64,000 nucleotides of DNA from Liolophura sinensis (GCF_032854445.1 NC_088301.1:38921187-38985186); one strand, 5' to 3'. Positions 1-13,508 are shown, counted from the first letter of the stretch. Notes: a model not told the origin generated them from the letters alone. Numbers and translations are program-made.

Positions 1-1226
1 AAAGATTACACTGACATATTCCAGACACACACACCAACCCTCATACATGTTTTTAATATCACAATGATTCACGTTTGTCATCATTACACTTAGTTCCATA
101 TTATTAAAAGAAAAATGCAGGAGATTTCTGAAATGTAGTCTTCGAAATGAAGGCATACGGACAGGCCGATATGGGTATATTGGCGTTTTACTACAACTAT
201 ACTATGTCACAATAGCCACAGAGCCTAAAGTGAGTGACTGATTTTTTCATTGTGAAAAATGAGCAATGTATGGAACACTTTTCAGCTGGTGTTCGACGAG
301 ATTTGTTTCCTGTAGAGGCAGAAGACAAGTAATAGGCATCTTATCACCGTAGATTTTACACTGTGTTAGACAAAAGTATATAAACTTCTTCCACAAACGT
401 CTTGGAGATGGTATGCAATATATATAAGTTTATGTGAATTGCCTTTGTTTCCCGACACTTGTTGTACAGAGAGATGTATTCGTTCTCCGAGAGCAAAAAT
501 AAACGTTTTCAACCTCAAAGAACCTTAAAAGAAAAATATGGCTGCAATGTGTTGACACGCCGAAACATTTAACTCCACTTCAAACAAAATTTTCAAAATC
601 TCAGAGTGTCAATGACATCTGCGATGTCTTTGGAAGTTGCAATCTCAACTCTAGGGTGTGGATGAGTTCTGTCACTAGAGGGTGTGTTTGTCAACCAGGG
701 AGATCAGTCCCGTGACGACTTTAGCTATCGTATAGTACAGGCGGTGAGTGGCTTGCAAAAGTTGTTATATGCATTGACAGGCTCATTACGGTATAGTCAG
801 GCGTAGCATTCATCGTTACCCGAGTAGAAGTAAGTGATCAGATAGAATACCCTGTAGCGACAAAACATGCCCTGTTTGTTCCACAGACTAAGGCTTTTAT
901 TGTTAGCCGAACGCTGTATAAAAGATTTACCACAGCGGTTATAATTTCACCGGCTTTTCTCTCGTAAATTCTTAATTTTCTGATAAGGTCTTGCGTTGTT
1001 TCGGGAATACTGGTAGTCGGTTATAATTGAAGAGAACAGAGAAAGATTGTATACGGGAAAAAACAGTTAGATGATGGATGACTTAAATAAATGACGTTTA
1101 TCTTGACGCCATGTATTACTAAAACATAAGATGCTACAAGACCGCAACTTCTATACACATGCCAAATGAATTTATATGTGACTACGAATTAATTAAGGGA
1201 GTACTGTAATGAACTTTAAAGCTCAC
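1..1226 (-). other. Gene A intron 5 (partial), no recognised feature
   Basis: AT-rich sequence to the left window edge. I looked for the next esterase exon (the equivalent of the gene B PVVDGHLL exon) on the minus strand and did not find it. No repeat or RNA gene stands out. Confidence 0.6.
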
Positions 1227-1429
1227 CTCAAATTCATTCAACATGAATTGCTCAAATTTATCTGTGGGAATGTTTTGTAAACATTTCTTAACAACTCGGG
1301 TGTCATTTCCAGCACATCCCAATGATGCAGAAACCACCTTGAAGAAATAGTCCGGTCCTTCTTGGTATCTTGTCACAGACCAATGAGCCAAGGGGGAACC
1401 ACTCTGTCCAATGACCTTGCGGAAAAGCC
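1227..1429 (-). CDS. Gene A exon 5: GLFRKVIGQSG exon
   Basis: 203 bp, entering in phase 1 (acceptor TGTTCAG) and leaving in phase 0 at GAG|GTGAGC. It encodes GLFRKVIGQSGSPLAHWSV followed by a helix with two cysteines (LGCAGND and KKCLQNIP). GLF-x-K-x-I-x-QSG is the block directly after the active-site serine in this family, and the LGC...CL pair matches a conserved disulphide position. No downstream exon was recognised in bases 1-1226, so the rest of the gene is outside the window. Confidence 0.9.
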
Positions 1430-1759
1430 CTGAACATGAAGGTTCATAATCATCAACTTTCTTTTCGTGTGTAAATGTAATAATACAAAATATAACCATG
1501 CTTACTTCATTCATAATCGGAGCATGTGTGATCTAACAAATCATTATCAGTAAAAGAACTAATATAGTGAGTTGACACAATATGTCGATAACCGTAACAC
1601 TTTCTTTTCACTGTGGCTAATATTCAGTTTTTTTTCATGAAGTTAGGTATACATCACCCACGTGACTGTGAATTCAACATGTTATGGAAGAGAAATACTA
1701 TAATGCTAAACATACGACAGAAAAGCTACATTGTATCCTTTTAAATGTGTTCAATGGAA

Positions 1760-1765
<6 letters not shown>

Positions 1766-1828
<63 letters not shown>
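1766..1828. repeat. (TA)n microsatellite
   Basis: About 63 bp of uninterrupted TA/AT, followed by a short AC run to about 1836. It lies in intron 4 of gene A, about 150 bp downstream of exon 4 in transcript order. The IYIYIY translation across it is an artefact. Confidence 0.97.
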
Positions 1829-1836
<8 letters not shown>

Positions 1837-1980
1837 TGAAAAAAACGGTATCGGTAGGTCACAAACAACAAGGACAACAAAAAGAAACAATACAAAAACG
1901 CTAGTTTCACAAAGCAGTTGTTGGCTAAAGGGCCAACATTGTGTGGTACACGCTCAAACATTTAGTCCTACGAGCCCCAC

Positions 1981-2166
1981 CTTTAGACAGAGGTGAGAGG
2001 AGGTGCAATCCCACGCAACATCCGCCGGCACTGTGTCCATCTATGGTCACGGATGCAGGATCCCCACCAAAGAATGCAATGTTCTCACGAACCCATTTCA
2101 GCGCCGCTACTTGATCCAGCATACCGTAGTTACCCGGCATGGCATCATCGGCTGACGTCAGAAAAC
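1981..2166 (-). CDS. Gene A exon 4: nucleophile-elbow exon (GHSAGG)
   Basis: 186 bp, phase 1 in and phase 1 out. It reads [34 protein letters not shown] and then [14 protein letters not shown], followed by [10 protein letters not shown]. This matches the type-B carboxylesterase active-site signature, with serine in G-H-S-A-G as the nucleophile. Histidine sits where vertebrate cholinesterases usually have glutamate. The donor is the less common AAAG|GTGGGG but it joins exon 5 perfectly (SPLSKGLFRKV). The equivalent gene B exon is 185 bp, one base shorter. Confidence 0.92.
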
Positions 2167-3211
2167 CTGCACGAATAAACAATGGGTTTAAACATTATGG
2201 AAAGGCTTCATAGTCAGGTGTACTCAAAATTACCTCCAAGAAAGCCTATATGTCTATTCCGGTGGTTTATGGTCAAGGTTTCTTTCACCATTGTTCCTGC
2301 TTCGCTCCTGAGATATCGACTATGCCTCTGGTATAGCATTGAAAAGCGTTGAGTGACTCTCTCATACATACTTTGCTGGGAATTGGTGACAATATTTCCT
2401 TTTTAATGGCCTCACTGTGTACATCAATACAGATGGGTTACAAAAGCTATACACGAATATCCGAGAATGACCCAGTGTTTATCAAGATACATGCACACAG
2501 TCATCACGTTATTGATTTCCGAGCACAGACATGATTCTCAGGCCGTAAAAAATAAACTGAAATCTTTCTCAACCTACTTCAGCCTTAGACTGATTGATTA
2601 CTTTTTTAAGTCACAATTACAAATCTCAGTTTTACGCGGACGAGAACAGTTACATTCAACACAGAAAGAACACAAAAGTCGTAGACATGACAGGACAGTC
2701 ATGTAAACCACACCTAGATCGGTCACCTATACGATAAGCTTTTCTGGACAACTGCGACACTATTCCTTTGACACCCATCATCCCACGAGGCCTTTAGTTT
2801 TAGCACCTGGGGACAAGCCATTATAGGCGAGGGTATAGTGGTCAACGTCATACTTAATGCAGCGGAAATAGATTTCCACAGCACTTCATTTAGAGCCTCC
2901 CCCAGCACGACACAACTGAAAGAAAGTGGAATAAATGGGGGTTCCGGCCCTCGACTGCCCATGAACCTCCATTGCCGGAAATGATTTCGTCAAGATACAG
3001 CAGTCATGAGTTGATAATTGAAAACAAAGTGTGATTACTGTAATTCCTCATTAATTTTGCAAATGATACTGTCTAATTTCCTTTATTCTAAATAACATGC
3101 ATATTTATTTAGCCATATTTCTTACATTAATGCATAAATTGCAAACTGTTGAAGATTTGCTCTATTAACCTTCATTTTATGTAACAGAACAAGATCAATT
3201 CATATTTAATT

Positions 3212-3249
3212 GTACGGCATAAAACACCAATTAAATAACTAAATATTTA
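3212..3249 (+). repeat. SINE 3' tail fragment
   Basis: TACGGCATAAAACACCAATT followed by AAATAACTAAATA closely matches the 3' end of the full SINE at 39727-39989 (TACGGCGTAAAACACCAATC then AAATAAATAAATA). Only the tail is recognisable, as expected for a 5'-truncated or decayed insertion. Confidence 0.65.
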
Positions 3250-4390
3250 ATTGAAAGACAGCACTGCCAAGCATTTATTTACAGAAACTTTTCAGGCGTT
3301 CCTTGACCTTGTCCTTCTTAAGTATTTTAAATACCTCACTTGCTCACGTATACATGTCATTTGAAGCACGTGTGTTCAATTTTTACAGAGTTTACAGAAA
3401 AGGACTGAGGGTGTCTGGTGGGTATTCTCAGTGAATTCATCTTTAATGAGCAACCAATCGAAGTTTAGCGCAGGGTGTTGTTAACTTTGGGGTTCTGTAC
3501 AACTGATACAATGATCTTTTTAAGAAAGGCAGCAGAGCGCAGTTCTTTAATGGTAGGGCGTTGGGCCTCCAAAAACGCCTAGCGTAAATAACGGAAATAT
3601 TTGCAAAAAGTATCACCCATGATTAAAAAACGGAATTTTAATTTAACGGAATTCAGTTTTAAAACGGATGAAGATCATGTGTACATATATATGACTCATA
3701 TAATTAAAAGTCACAAAGCACAACTGGGCTTCAGAGAGTACGATACTATCGGAACAAGACAAACAAATGAAAGTTGTATTATAAGAACTGACCACTGGCT
3801 CTTTCACACATCTCAAGTCTCGTCGTGAATCGAGATTTTTTATAATGGAACGAAATGAGCTATAATGAGATTCTCCGTTTTTTTATATAATACATTTCAT
3901 TTGACAGCCAAGGGGATATGCAAATGTGGTATCGTACCGCATGCATTTCTGGTAAAACAAAGGGAAGAAGCCAAAGTGGGTGCTTCTTCATTCAACAGAG
4001 TGATCAGGATAGACAATATCAGACTCTCGCTTGGGCAATGGATAAATGGATAGTTATTAACAGGAAGCAGCTGTCCAACCGGATTATTTTCTTTTTTACG
4101 ATTAAAGACGTTCCAGATAGATCGCGTTCGATTGGCGAAATGATCACACCAGAGATAAGAAGAAGTAATCAGGGCCATTTTATAGAAACTGTGTTAATTG
4201 TATTGATCCAAGCTCGAGCGTGTTTATTCTTTCTGTATAAAGGCTAAAACAGTCAGCATGGACGTACTTACAGAGAAACGCACGAAATGGCATATTTGGG
4301 TATAACCACAAAACAGCTGCCATCAAGCAAGGGCAACAAGCAACGGAACCAGACTGATTCATCGATTAACTGATTTGAAAGGAGCGTTAC

Positions 4391-4495
4391 ATGACTCAGG
4401 TAGTGGCCAGGTGTACCTTATCCTCAGGTAGTATACGGGTTGCGCGTTCAATTCCCACCTTGGACAAGGAATTTATAGATTCCCCCGACCCCCTT
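4391..4495 (+). repeat. Possible tRNA-derived SINE fragment
   Basis: The segment contains GGTTGCGCGTTCAATTCCCA, whose GTTCAATTCCC resembles the RNA polymerase III B box (GGTTCGANTCC), preceded by a CAGGTAGTGGCCAGGTG stretch that could be a decayed A-box half. No intact cloverleaf can be drawn and there is no clear target-site duplication, so this is a weak call. Confidence 0.3.
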
Positions 4496-5029
4496 ATTCT
4501 TGGATGCTTGATGAAAACCTTCAGCATTAGCCATCAAAGAAGCATTGGATTTCAGTTCTTCATATATCCCAAGATGTGATTTTATTCAATACATTGCATG
4601 CACGACCATTTGTCTTCCAACAATGTGGCATACAATTCTGTATGCCTCACATGTGGTAATTTTCATCATTCAAAAACATCTATCAAGCAAATGAATAAAT
4701 AAATATATTAGCAATTAATAAAGAAATTAATAAATACAATTTGAGATGTTTCTGACATTCATTACCATAAAATCTAAATGCAATATTTTCAACCACTGTG
4801 ATTGTGCCATTGAAATAAATAAATAAACACATACATTATAATGTGCAAGTATAGGTAGCATACTAACTTTTTATTTGGAGGAAATTAAAAATAACATTAT
4901 CAGCTTTGGAAATTACTCCTTAGCAAAGCAAAACGTGTACGTTTACGTTTAATTTGAACTAACTATACGCCTTTAATTATGTTATCCATTTTCAAAAACA
5001 AGAGTGATGCATATATAAAACAAGAGTGA

Positions 5030-5031
<2 letters not shown>

Positions 5032-5124
<93 letters not shown>
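5032..5124. repeat. (AT)n microsatellite
   Basis: About 93 bp of AT repeat with a single G interruption at 5111. Its left edge is a short tandem duplication: CAAGAGTGATGCATATATA occurs twice, about 22 bp apart. It lies in gene A intron 3, about 150 bp downstream of exon 3 in transcript order. Confidence 0.97.
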
Positions 5125-5272
5125 GAGATTTTCTGACTTTGTTAGCGAGGATTAGGCTTAATTGGTGCTGCAAATTTGCTTCTATATTCAAAGTTCATGA
5201 GCATGTCTTAAATCCAAGCTCATGTTGAGTTTTAGAAAACAGTGTGATCCAAGAGCCAGATACTCGTCTTAC

Positions 5273-5417
5273 CCAGTGGTCCGAGTCTGTAGTTAAAGGT
5301 GACAACAACCAGATCCTGTAAAGCAAGCATTCTTCCGTCCAACATGGCCCCCATTCCGTTCTGGTAAGATCCGCCGTGAACGAAAACCATCACCGGAAGA
5401 GGGCTGCTATTCCGCCT
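5273..5417 (-). CDS. Gene A exon 3: oxyanion-hole HGG exon
   Basis: 145 bp, entering in phase 0 (acceptor TTGACAG) and leaving in phase 1 (donor GTAAGA). It encodes [20 protein letters not shown] and then [16 protein letters not shown] is the oxyanion-hole motif of the alpha/beta-hydrolase COesterase family and NYRLG is the conserved strand-turn just before the nucleophile region. Gene B exon 3 aligns codon for codon (VFVFVHGGSN, ITFNYRLGSIG) with the same phases. Confidence 0.92.
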
Positions 5418-8400
5418 CTGTCAAGATAAAAGGAAAGGGAGAAAAATGAGACAAAAGAACTAATTGTCTGTCGACTTCCATCGGTGTCTGTGGCAGTTTA
5501 TGGTTCGCTTATAATTAAACGTGATATGTAAAGCGGGGTCAGTTGCAAGTCTTGTTTACCATGTGTTTGTCTGGTCAGCTTCACACAAACTGTCAGGCTA
5601 GTCCTGTTCACGGAAACAATTACAAAAAACCGTCAACTTCCGTTCTCACGCACCGTGGTTTATGCTCAATTAGCTGTACATACTCTGGCAAATCAAGCAG
5701 TTACACGAACATATATATTTTACTACTTCCTCCTGGTAGTAAAAGACAACGGCTGCAGAAAGCCTGCATTTGCACTATCAAGTGGGACTTGCCTTTCGGA
5801 GATATTTCCAACAATAAGCTTATCCATACAAGCTGATATCGGGCAAATGTTTTAAATCTAGACTTTGTCAAGAGGATCGTGAGTTGTAAGTCTTAGCACA
5901 GGTTAAATTCTATAAATTGATTATAACAAATGTTACACCAATTCTGTGATTTTAATGTTTAAAAAGCCCTTCAATGCTTTATCAATCACCCTGTCATGGT
6001 GCTTTCTCAACATGATAGGCATATTTTCCATATTGAATCAGCTTGCATGAAGTTAATAGCAGCGAACTGACCCACATCTAAACAATAAGACTGGTAAAGC
6101 GGTGTCGTTCGTTTCGCATGAGCAGCGTTTCGCCTTATCAAAATCGGTAAGGCGAAATGTGCATGTCTAATTCACCCCCTGACTCACTTAAGAGGATTAG
6201 CACACAGGCGGCTTGATAAAAATGAAGAGGAAATAAGAGTAGACAGACATAACTTTTAACTTTTTAAGATCTTTTTTTTTTAATAGCACTATGAAAATTA
6301 ACAGTCATCTTTACAAATGTAACAAAAACGAAACAGAATCTGTGTATTCCATAGGTGATTTCATGTAACTGGCGAGCTGGCATTGGAAACTGGAAGGTCT
6401 TTCGTCAGTGCGTTGGAACTTTCTTTTCTTTCTAGGGGGGCTTTGCTCCACCTTCTAGCTGCATAAGCTTTACTTCGTTGGCTGCCTGTTCCTTCTTTAA
6501 TATATGTATAATTTCAAACAAGTTAAGATAGGCTTTCATTTCCGCTCTGTTCAGCTTCGAATGCCATCTTCCCACATGGTTTGTGGTCCTTGCACTGTCG
6601 TTGTCATGAAGTCATCTGTACGAAGTAGACTTCAATTATGATCGAATATAGTTTTCACCAGATATATATGCAATATTTTCAACCACGTTATGAATAGTAT
6701 TCATGTTAAGCTTCTGTGAAATTGGATGATACATAAGATTATTTATGACATGTATGAAAGTAATAGTCGAGAATCGTTCACCTCTTAATCTACCTTAATC
6801 CCCTCAACGCAGGTACCGGCGTGGAGTCGGATCAAGGCACTCACGGAACATCCCTAAGGTGAAATGCGATAAGGCGAGTTTGAAATTAAGGCAAAACGAG
6901 AATGAACTGGTAAAACTGTGTTGAGGACGGTGGAGGTGGGGCGTGAGGGTGTCTAACCTGAACGACAAAAAAAGAAATCAAAACATTCAAAATAAATGGA
7001 AAAAAATCCAATACTAAAACCAAGTAAGAGTAGACAGAGTCTAAGAATACATAAATATATGAAATATGAATCTGTATGGTCAAAGCTGCCAAGACGTATA
7101 CGAGGACAGAGAACTGAACTTGATCCATACAACCTACGGATAACAATGATGGTTATCACTGGACAGTCGTGCTTATCTTTCAATCTTTCAACTTAGAATT
7201 TCTAGAGATAAGCAAGTTCAATCTACAATTACTATAGATATCGAATTGGTTATAGATTAACGGTTGATAAATTCTGTGCAGCGATGATGGCTATTCTGCA
7301 GGGAAGTAAGGCAAACAGTTGTATAGAAAGCTATGGATCAGGGAGTCAAACTGAAGGTTAAGACAAAGAATATCAGCGCAGTGCATGAGTTTGCAGTTTT
7401 ATGTACTACATATAGTACATATATGTACTCAGGAGCTGAGGAATAAACTCTTAGAGCAGAACAGTGCATAATGAATTTCATTATTTTAAATTGTAATGCT
7501 TTGTTTTTAAATTAAAGGATTTACTCAATATACGCTTCTGTATTTCTTATTAACAACTCACCAGATTAAAACCTCTTAAATATTTGATCCGAATATTAGT
7601 TGATGTAGCATCGTGAATTCCCTATACTTTCGCTGCCGAAGATTGGTTGATCAATCAAAGTAAATTAGCTAGCCTTTGGCTGCTCACTTTTCTGTACCAA
7701 AAATGTCATGGACCATAATGTGTTGCAATATTATTTGTAGGTAATTAAGTCTTACAGCATCTGTATCAGGTGTCAGGTCAAATCGGACTAGATGGAGTCA
7801 ATTACTAGTCAACTTTATCACATCTTATTACATTGAAATATTTGTTTACCTGTTGATCAATACCTAAAACCTAGCGATAACTAACACGCAAGCCCAACAG
7901 ACGTTGACAGCATTCTTAATTGGCTGTAACGGATTGCCACTGACAGTTCAGCCAACAACGAGTTACTGATACCCCTCAACTCACTTACCAGTGAGACCGC
8001 CCAAAACAGCCAGGATAGAAATAGTTATCTACCTTATTTTACGTCTCACATTGCAGTGGAACGCTTCGCACAAATGCGGAACACCGAAAATGGTGAACCT
8101 CCCTGTTAGATTTACCTAGCCCTGCGATACTAATGTAGTTATTCAGGAAAATTTATCAATACAATATAGCTGTAGGAAATACAGCAACAAAACCAGGGAA
8201 CATATGCACAGGTCTGTTAGTGCAGAATGCTTCCCGTTTTACGAAAATTGTTCACGAGAGTAATGTATACCCGACAAGAGGGAATGTGTCCCTATTCATC
8301 TTGGTATAATTAATTATTTCACAGGAAGGATGAAAAAAACTGAAAGTTACAAGTTCTGAAATGCAGTGACAGACACCTTAATGTCATTTCTATGTTCGTT

Positions 8401-11400
8401 AACAAATGCTGTTGACTATAATAATACAGTGAAGTCTTAAATTGGGTGGTCCACAGAAAATACAGCAAATTTGATGACAGGAAACAAGAAGCGAGAAACT
8501 ATACAACACATTTAAAGCGAAGTTGACTCTTCGGCGTGAGCGTATGTATAACAAAGGTCACATATACTACATCCTAGCTCTTTTGCCTGTCAGAAATGCT
8601 AAATCTTTTATATTACGCTGAGTGCTGCAAAGACAAATGTTTTCTTTATTTTATCACTTACATTATTAACTAGATACGATCACATTTGATAGCGCTCACC
8701 CGCTGCTAGATTTCTGATGGATGGTTTGAATTTAGCCAGTTTTGTCTGGCTGCTATTTATCGCGGACAGCTCGACGTTTACCATAAAAGTGTCTGTTTCG
8801 ACGAGGTCAAAACGCACACCTTTAACATAGTAAGGTAGTTAACGTCAGTTTTTACCTTATGTAAAGCAAGACATCCTACCCATATACATTATATGAAGAA
8901 ATTTTGAACTAAACAAAAAAGTTTTATAAATTTACTGTTCACAATATGGGGTTTTAAGATAGTTTGCAGTGTGAGTTTTAGCAGAGGCTGTAACACAGAG
9001 TTGGATAAGCGCTACCGTAGAGAGTAAGTCACAAAGTTGTCTCTGTATATTTGTGTAATTGTATTCATGACATAATTGTGTATCAGACCTTGACTGACTT
9101 TGAAATCATATTCAATAATCATGAAGGATCAAAAGGACTAATTAAAGTTTTATTGCTCGCGATGAGTACACATGGTCTGGTGGAAAGAGAAAAAAGCAAC
9201 CAGAATAAATGAATGTCGTACCTCTGTCTGATTTCAGACTCAAAGAGTCCATTGTGTTAGTTTGGGCCCGCGGGGGCTTAAATAACTTTTCAATTCATTA
9301 GTAAATTACTAGGGTTGTAAAATGACATCATGATTTATAGCTCTTAGTCATTTTCTTTGAAGACCTATACCAGTGACAAATTGTACACAATTTTATAATC
9401 TCACTTATGTATTTTTTTCTAAGATGCTGATAAAATGTGTTTAATTTATTGCCTTACCTTTTTGGGGCTAGAATGAAGTAAGAGTAGGGCGGTCTTGTTC
9501 GTGTCGGGGACGGGGATATATATGACACACGTACCTTGTGTAACAGGCAAATCAGCTGCTGCCATTTGGGTTTCATATGAAATCAACCTGAGATTGTCGA
9601 CAATAGATCAACCCTTCTATTACCTACTGTTTCCTTTTAATAAGCTCTCTATGCTGTCATACACGTTTGTAATACGCAAACAATAAGTTTAAATTAGCCT
9701 TACAATTCAATGCGCTCAAGTCAAAGGAGAGTTGTTTGAGTTCTAAAACACATGCGGGCACTTTCCTTGCATAATATAACTGCAACAAATGCTCACTTAC
9801 TAATGAATACTCCTTTAAGGATAATTACTTACTCGATCTATGATTGTTTCACTATCTTGTATGATCGAGCGCATAAAAGCGGCGACGTGTTTACATACTT
9901 GGTATATGTAAGTAATTATACTACAAATATACTGGAATTTCAGCCAAAAGTTAACTGCATTTTCTACTATTTTGCTAAGATTGATGTATGTAACAGTTAT
10001 TTTAAATAACCTTCATAAGTAATTATTAAAACAGTGTTTGATAATCAGACAAAAGACAAAATCGCAGGCAAGATATTCTATATACATTTTTTCGCCTTCG
10101 TGGACAAATTCAGTGAAAGAAAAAGCTGATGAGCTGTCAAGAAAAAGCCAGTTAACAGGTGATTGGGAGTTTGTATCAATAAGCAGCTCTCCGTTACCTC
10201 CCGCACAAGAAAAGCATGGAACAGGTGGCATCAACACCGTGGTGTGAAGTGTGAATTAAATGGCAGCGGGATTTTGGCTCCAGGGGGTTTCATGGCTTAC
10301 AACTTCTTTTGAAGCATAACACCTACTTGGAATTTTCTTGGTTACATTAACATCTTCTAGAATGAAGTTAGTCTTATTTACCTTATCATCATCACTCGAC
10401 AAAACAGACAAGCTGTTTACTTCTTACCCCTGTAACGAATATTACAGTTCCAAATAACACTTAAGCTCAAGACTGCTGCCGACGAAAGCATTGCTAAGCA
10501 CCTCACACTTGACAAAGTTGAACGTCATATAAAAACAGTGGATATAAGAAATAATTATTAAGATAAACACTGATTTTTAACAAAATTGTCTATGATCAAA
10601 AATGGTTTATTTGGGACATGAAAACTTTCTCCACGGTACCGGCATGTGGCTTGCTGTATTTCAGACTTATGTCTAATCTTGCATGTGTGCGATAAGAATT
10701 ACAGAATATACGATGCTCCACAATAATTATGACACTGTGCCTCTCAAGACTACGAGAGATTAAAATTATTAGTCAGAATCACTGCATCAGTCACCGTACG
10801 TGAATGAATAATTAGAAAGGTGTTCGCTTACTAACCGAGGTCAAACCTTCTGACATATATCAGACACTGCACAATGATAGGTTTCAAGATTTACTTTGGT
10901 ATACGTATTCAAAGTCTATCTTTCAGACGTACGGAAATGTGATCCTGTAAGTGTGCGGAAAATTTGGCACTGGACTGAGAGATTTTTATCGTTCCTGTCA
11001 ATAACCATGAATTGCGTCATTTGTGAATCTGGAGTTGGTAGTCTGACTGGAGATACTGATTCTATTTACGTGTGTCTTTAGTTATCACACTATCAGTTCT
11101 CTGTTCATTAATACCTCTTCCTTTGAAGCATCCATGATAGTTTCACCTTAGTATACTTCAGGGAATAATTTGAAAACAGCGCCAGAAGTGCATTTTAAAT
11201 GAAACCGTCTGTGAGTGGCGATGTACTTGTTTTAGTTCCAACAGTTTCCCAAGTGCATTCTTTTCGTATTCTAAGCCAGGAATATTCAGCCATTTACCTA
11301 GACTCTAAAGTCTGCCAAAAAGAGCTGTATCTTGACTTACAATGTGCTGTGCACTTTACCAGCTTATTGTTTGCAGTTATTCTGGGGGTAAAAAGCTGCA

Positions 11401-11499
11401 ATCAACTGTGAACAGTTACAATAAAAACATGACTACAGTGCAAAATGTTTCAGTATTTCATATATGACCCCTGACATGCTTAAACTCACAATAATGAAT

Positions 11500-12300
11500 C
11501 AGCGTTTAAGTACGGCCACTGAACAGTGCTGTAATTTATATCTGGTAACACATAACGAGTACAGCGCGACCACTAGATAGTACGATAATTGGTACCTGGT
11601 CACACATAACCAGTAAAGTACGGTTACACGAAGGTGTGATAATTTATGTCTCGTCACACATAACCGGTAAACTATAAGCACTTGACAGTGTGCCAATTGG
11701 CATCATGTCACAAAAATAACCACTAATGTACCACCACTCAACAGTGTGATAACTAACATTCGTCACTTTACACTGTGAGAACTGGTATTCGATCACACAT
11801 AATCCGTAAAATACGACCACTTCACTGTGTAATAACTGGCATTTTGTCACACATATTCCTTTAAGTACGGCCACTTGACAGTGTGATAATTAACATTCGA
11901 TCACTCATATATGATAAAGTAAGACCACTTGACAGCGTGATAATTTGCATTCGGTCACACAACATTGGTAAAGTACGGCCACTTGACAGTGTGATAATTA
12001 ACATTCGATCACTCATATATGATAAAGCAAGACCACTTGACAGCGTGATAATTGGCATTCGGTCACACAACATTGGTAAAGTACGACCCCTTGACAAAGT
12101 GATAATTGGCATACGTTCACATATAACCGGTTTACAAAGTACTGTTACTGGACAAAGTGATACTGGCATTTGGTACAAAACTGGTAAAGTACTGTCATTT
12201 AACTGGCGGTTATCAGGTCATTCATAACCGGTAACGTATGAAAACTTTACAGGATGAAAATTGATAGTTGGTCACACACAACCCGTAAAGTATTAAACCA
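11500..12300. repeat. 54-bp minisatellite with 108-bp higher-order unit
   Basis: The landmark CCACTTGACA recurs at 11871, 11925, 11979 and 12033, with a variant at 12087, exactly 54 bp apart. In this core two unit types alternate, one with CACACAACATTGGTAAAGT and one with CACTCATATATGATAAAG, giving a 108-bp higher-order period. Flanking units are more degenerate. Because 54 is divisible by 3, both strands give repetitive open frames, which are not genes. Confidence 0.95.
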
Positions 12301-12833
12301 TTTTATATTTTGCTTCACTGAGGGTTTCATTTAACTGTTCATTGAGCTGTGACCCTAGTTTGTCCAGCTGGAACTCTTCTTGGCATCATGAACTGTCGAT
12401 TTCCCATGCTTTTAGGATGTGGCAAAGATGAATGGCTAATCTGTATTATAGAAACAGATCTTTGATATTTATTAACTCAATTCTGGCATAGATATCCTTA
12501 ATCGTGTGACGTTGCACTTGCATTGATTCCTCGAAGGCATGTTAACCTTAGTTATATATTTACGGACAGTTTTATTCAACACGCATACATCTACTAATGC
12601 ACAACGTCTAGCATGAGGTTCAACTTCACACTCTTAATACATACAAACAGCCAGCGTCATGTTGATTTACACTGTAACTTTTTAAATACCAAAGTTGTAA
12701 GAGAAATGAGATAAATTTTATGTGATTTTATTTGTAACATAAAGAAAAGAGTTTTCATACAGTCCACTGACCAAGAGTATTATGGTTGTTTAAACTCATA
12801 TTTTCTCTCATATCACCGAAGCTGGCCAGTTAA

Positions 12834-13508
12834 TTGCTTTCTGTCTTCTGCCATCACTGTATGTTTAAAGTTGTCAATTCAAATTTGTTAACAGAAATTA
12901 GTGATATTTCTTCAAATGTACACAAATGTGTAGTTGGACGGACAGATCTTAATTATTTCCGGATTGTCAAGTCCAATGCTATAGGTAAAACTCAACTCAT
13001 CGTCACCCCATTCACACCTCTGCACCGCTGGTTACACACACACGGCTTCTGTCAATCACTGCTGTGGACTAGCTTTTGCCCGTGGGTTGTTTGCCCAGGT
13101 TTCCCGGCACCCCTCGCTACTACCTCAGGCCTCGAGGGAAAGCCAGAGAGGGTATCAGTTTTTATTTTGACAGATGTAAAACGAATGGCTTTTCAAGTGA
13201 TCATATCAAAAGTGACGACACTCGCCGGTGAAATCTTCCTGACCCGTACTCCCAGCTTGTCAATCAATTTACTCAGCGGCCAGGCACAAAACTCGCCGCA
13301 CTATATACATGTGAAAAGTAATCTGCTAAGGCGATGCACAGAGCAAGAACAGATTTACCTGTTTGAACAACGATTGCTTTCATTTCTGTCTATTTTAATC
13401 TCTTATAACTGTAAGAGTGCAAACCGATTTCTTGATAATATCCACCAAAATGCGCTAATTAGTCCTTCCTTGTGTGTAAAAAACTATCACACTAATTCAA
13501 GGGCATGA
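12834..13508 (+). CDS. Orphan ORF, 224 codons, unrecognised
   Basis: An uninterrupted plus-strand frame inside gene A intron 2, antisense to gene A, with no internal repeat to explain its length. I recognise no domain. It has no clear signal peptide, an extended mid-portion with FCPWVVCPGFPAP, and a hydrophobic LLSFLSILISY stretch near the C-terminus. No neighbouring exon or promoter is evident. It could be a chance ORF, a decayed transposon fragment or an exon of a nested gene. In sequence this AT-rich a frame of 224 codons is unusual, so it is listed with low confidence. Confidence 0.2.
   Translation: MLSVFCHHCMFKVVNSNLLTEISDISSNVHKCVVGRTDLNYFRIVKSNAIGKTQLIVTPFTPLHRWLHTHGFCQSLLWTSFCPWVVCPGFPAPLATTSGLEGKPERVSVFILTDVKRMAFQVIISKVTTLAGEIFLTRTPSLSINLLSGQAQNSPHYIHVKSNLLRRCTEQEQIYLFEQRLLSFLSILISYNCKSANRFLDNIHQNALISPSLCVKNYHTNSRA

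Larger units (their letters stand above)
2167..5272 (-). other. Gene A intron 3
   Basis: 3.1 kb intron between the HGG and GHSAGG exons. It holds a SINE tail fragment near 3.2 kb, a tRNA-like sequence near 4.4 kb and the long (AT)n tract at 5.03-5.12 kb. The remainder is AT-rich with no recognised coding sequence. Confidence 0.7.

Noticed and set aside
10038-10247. Plus-strand frame ending in a plausible C-terminus (LTGDWEFVSISSSPLPPA)
   Set aside because: It looks coding-like, but no upstream exon, acceptor or family could be assigned and the minus strand is open over the same stretch.
11499-12227. Open frames of 65 to 114 codons on both strands
   Set aside because: They come from the 54-bp minisatellite, whose length is a multiple of three.
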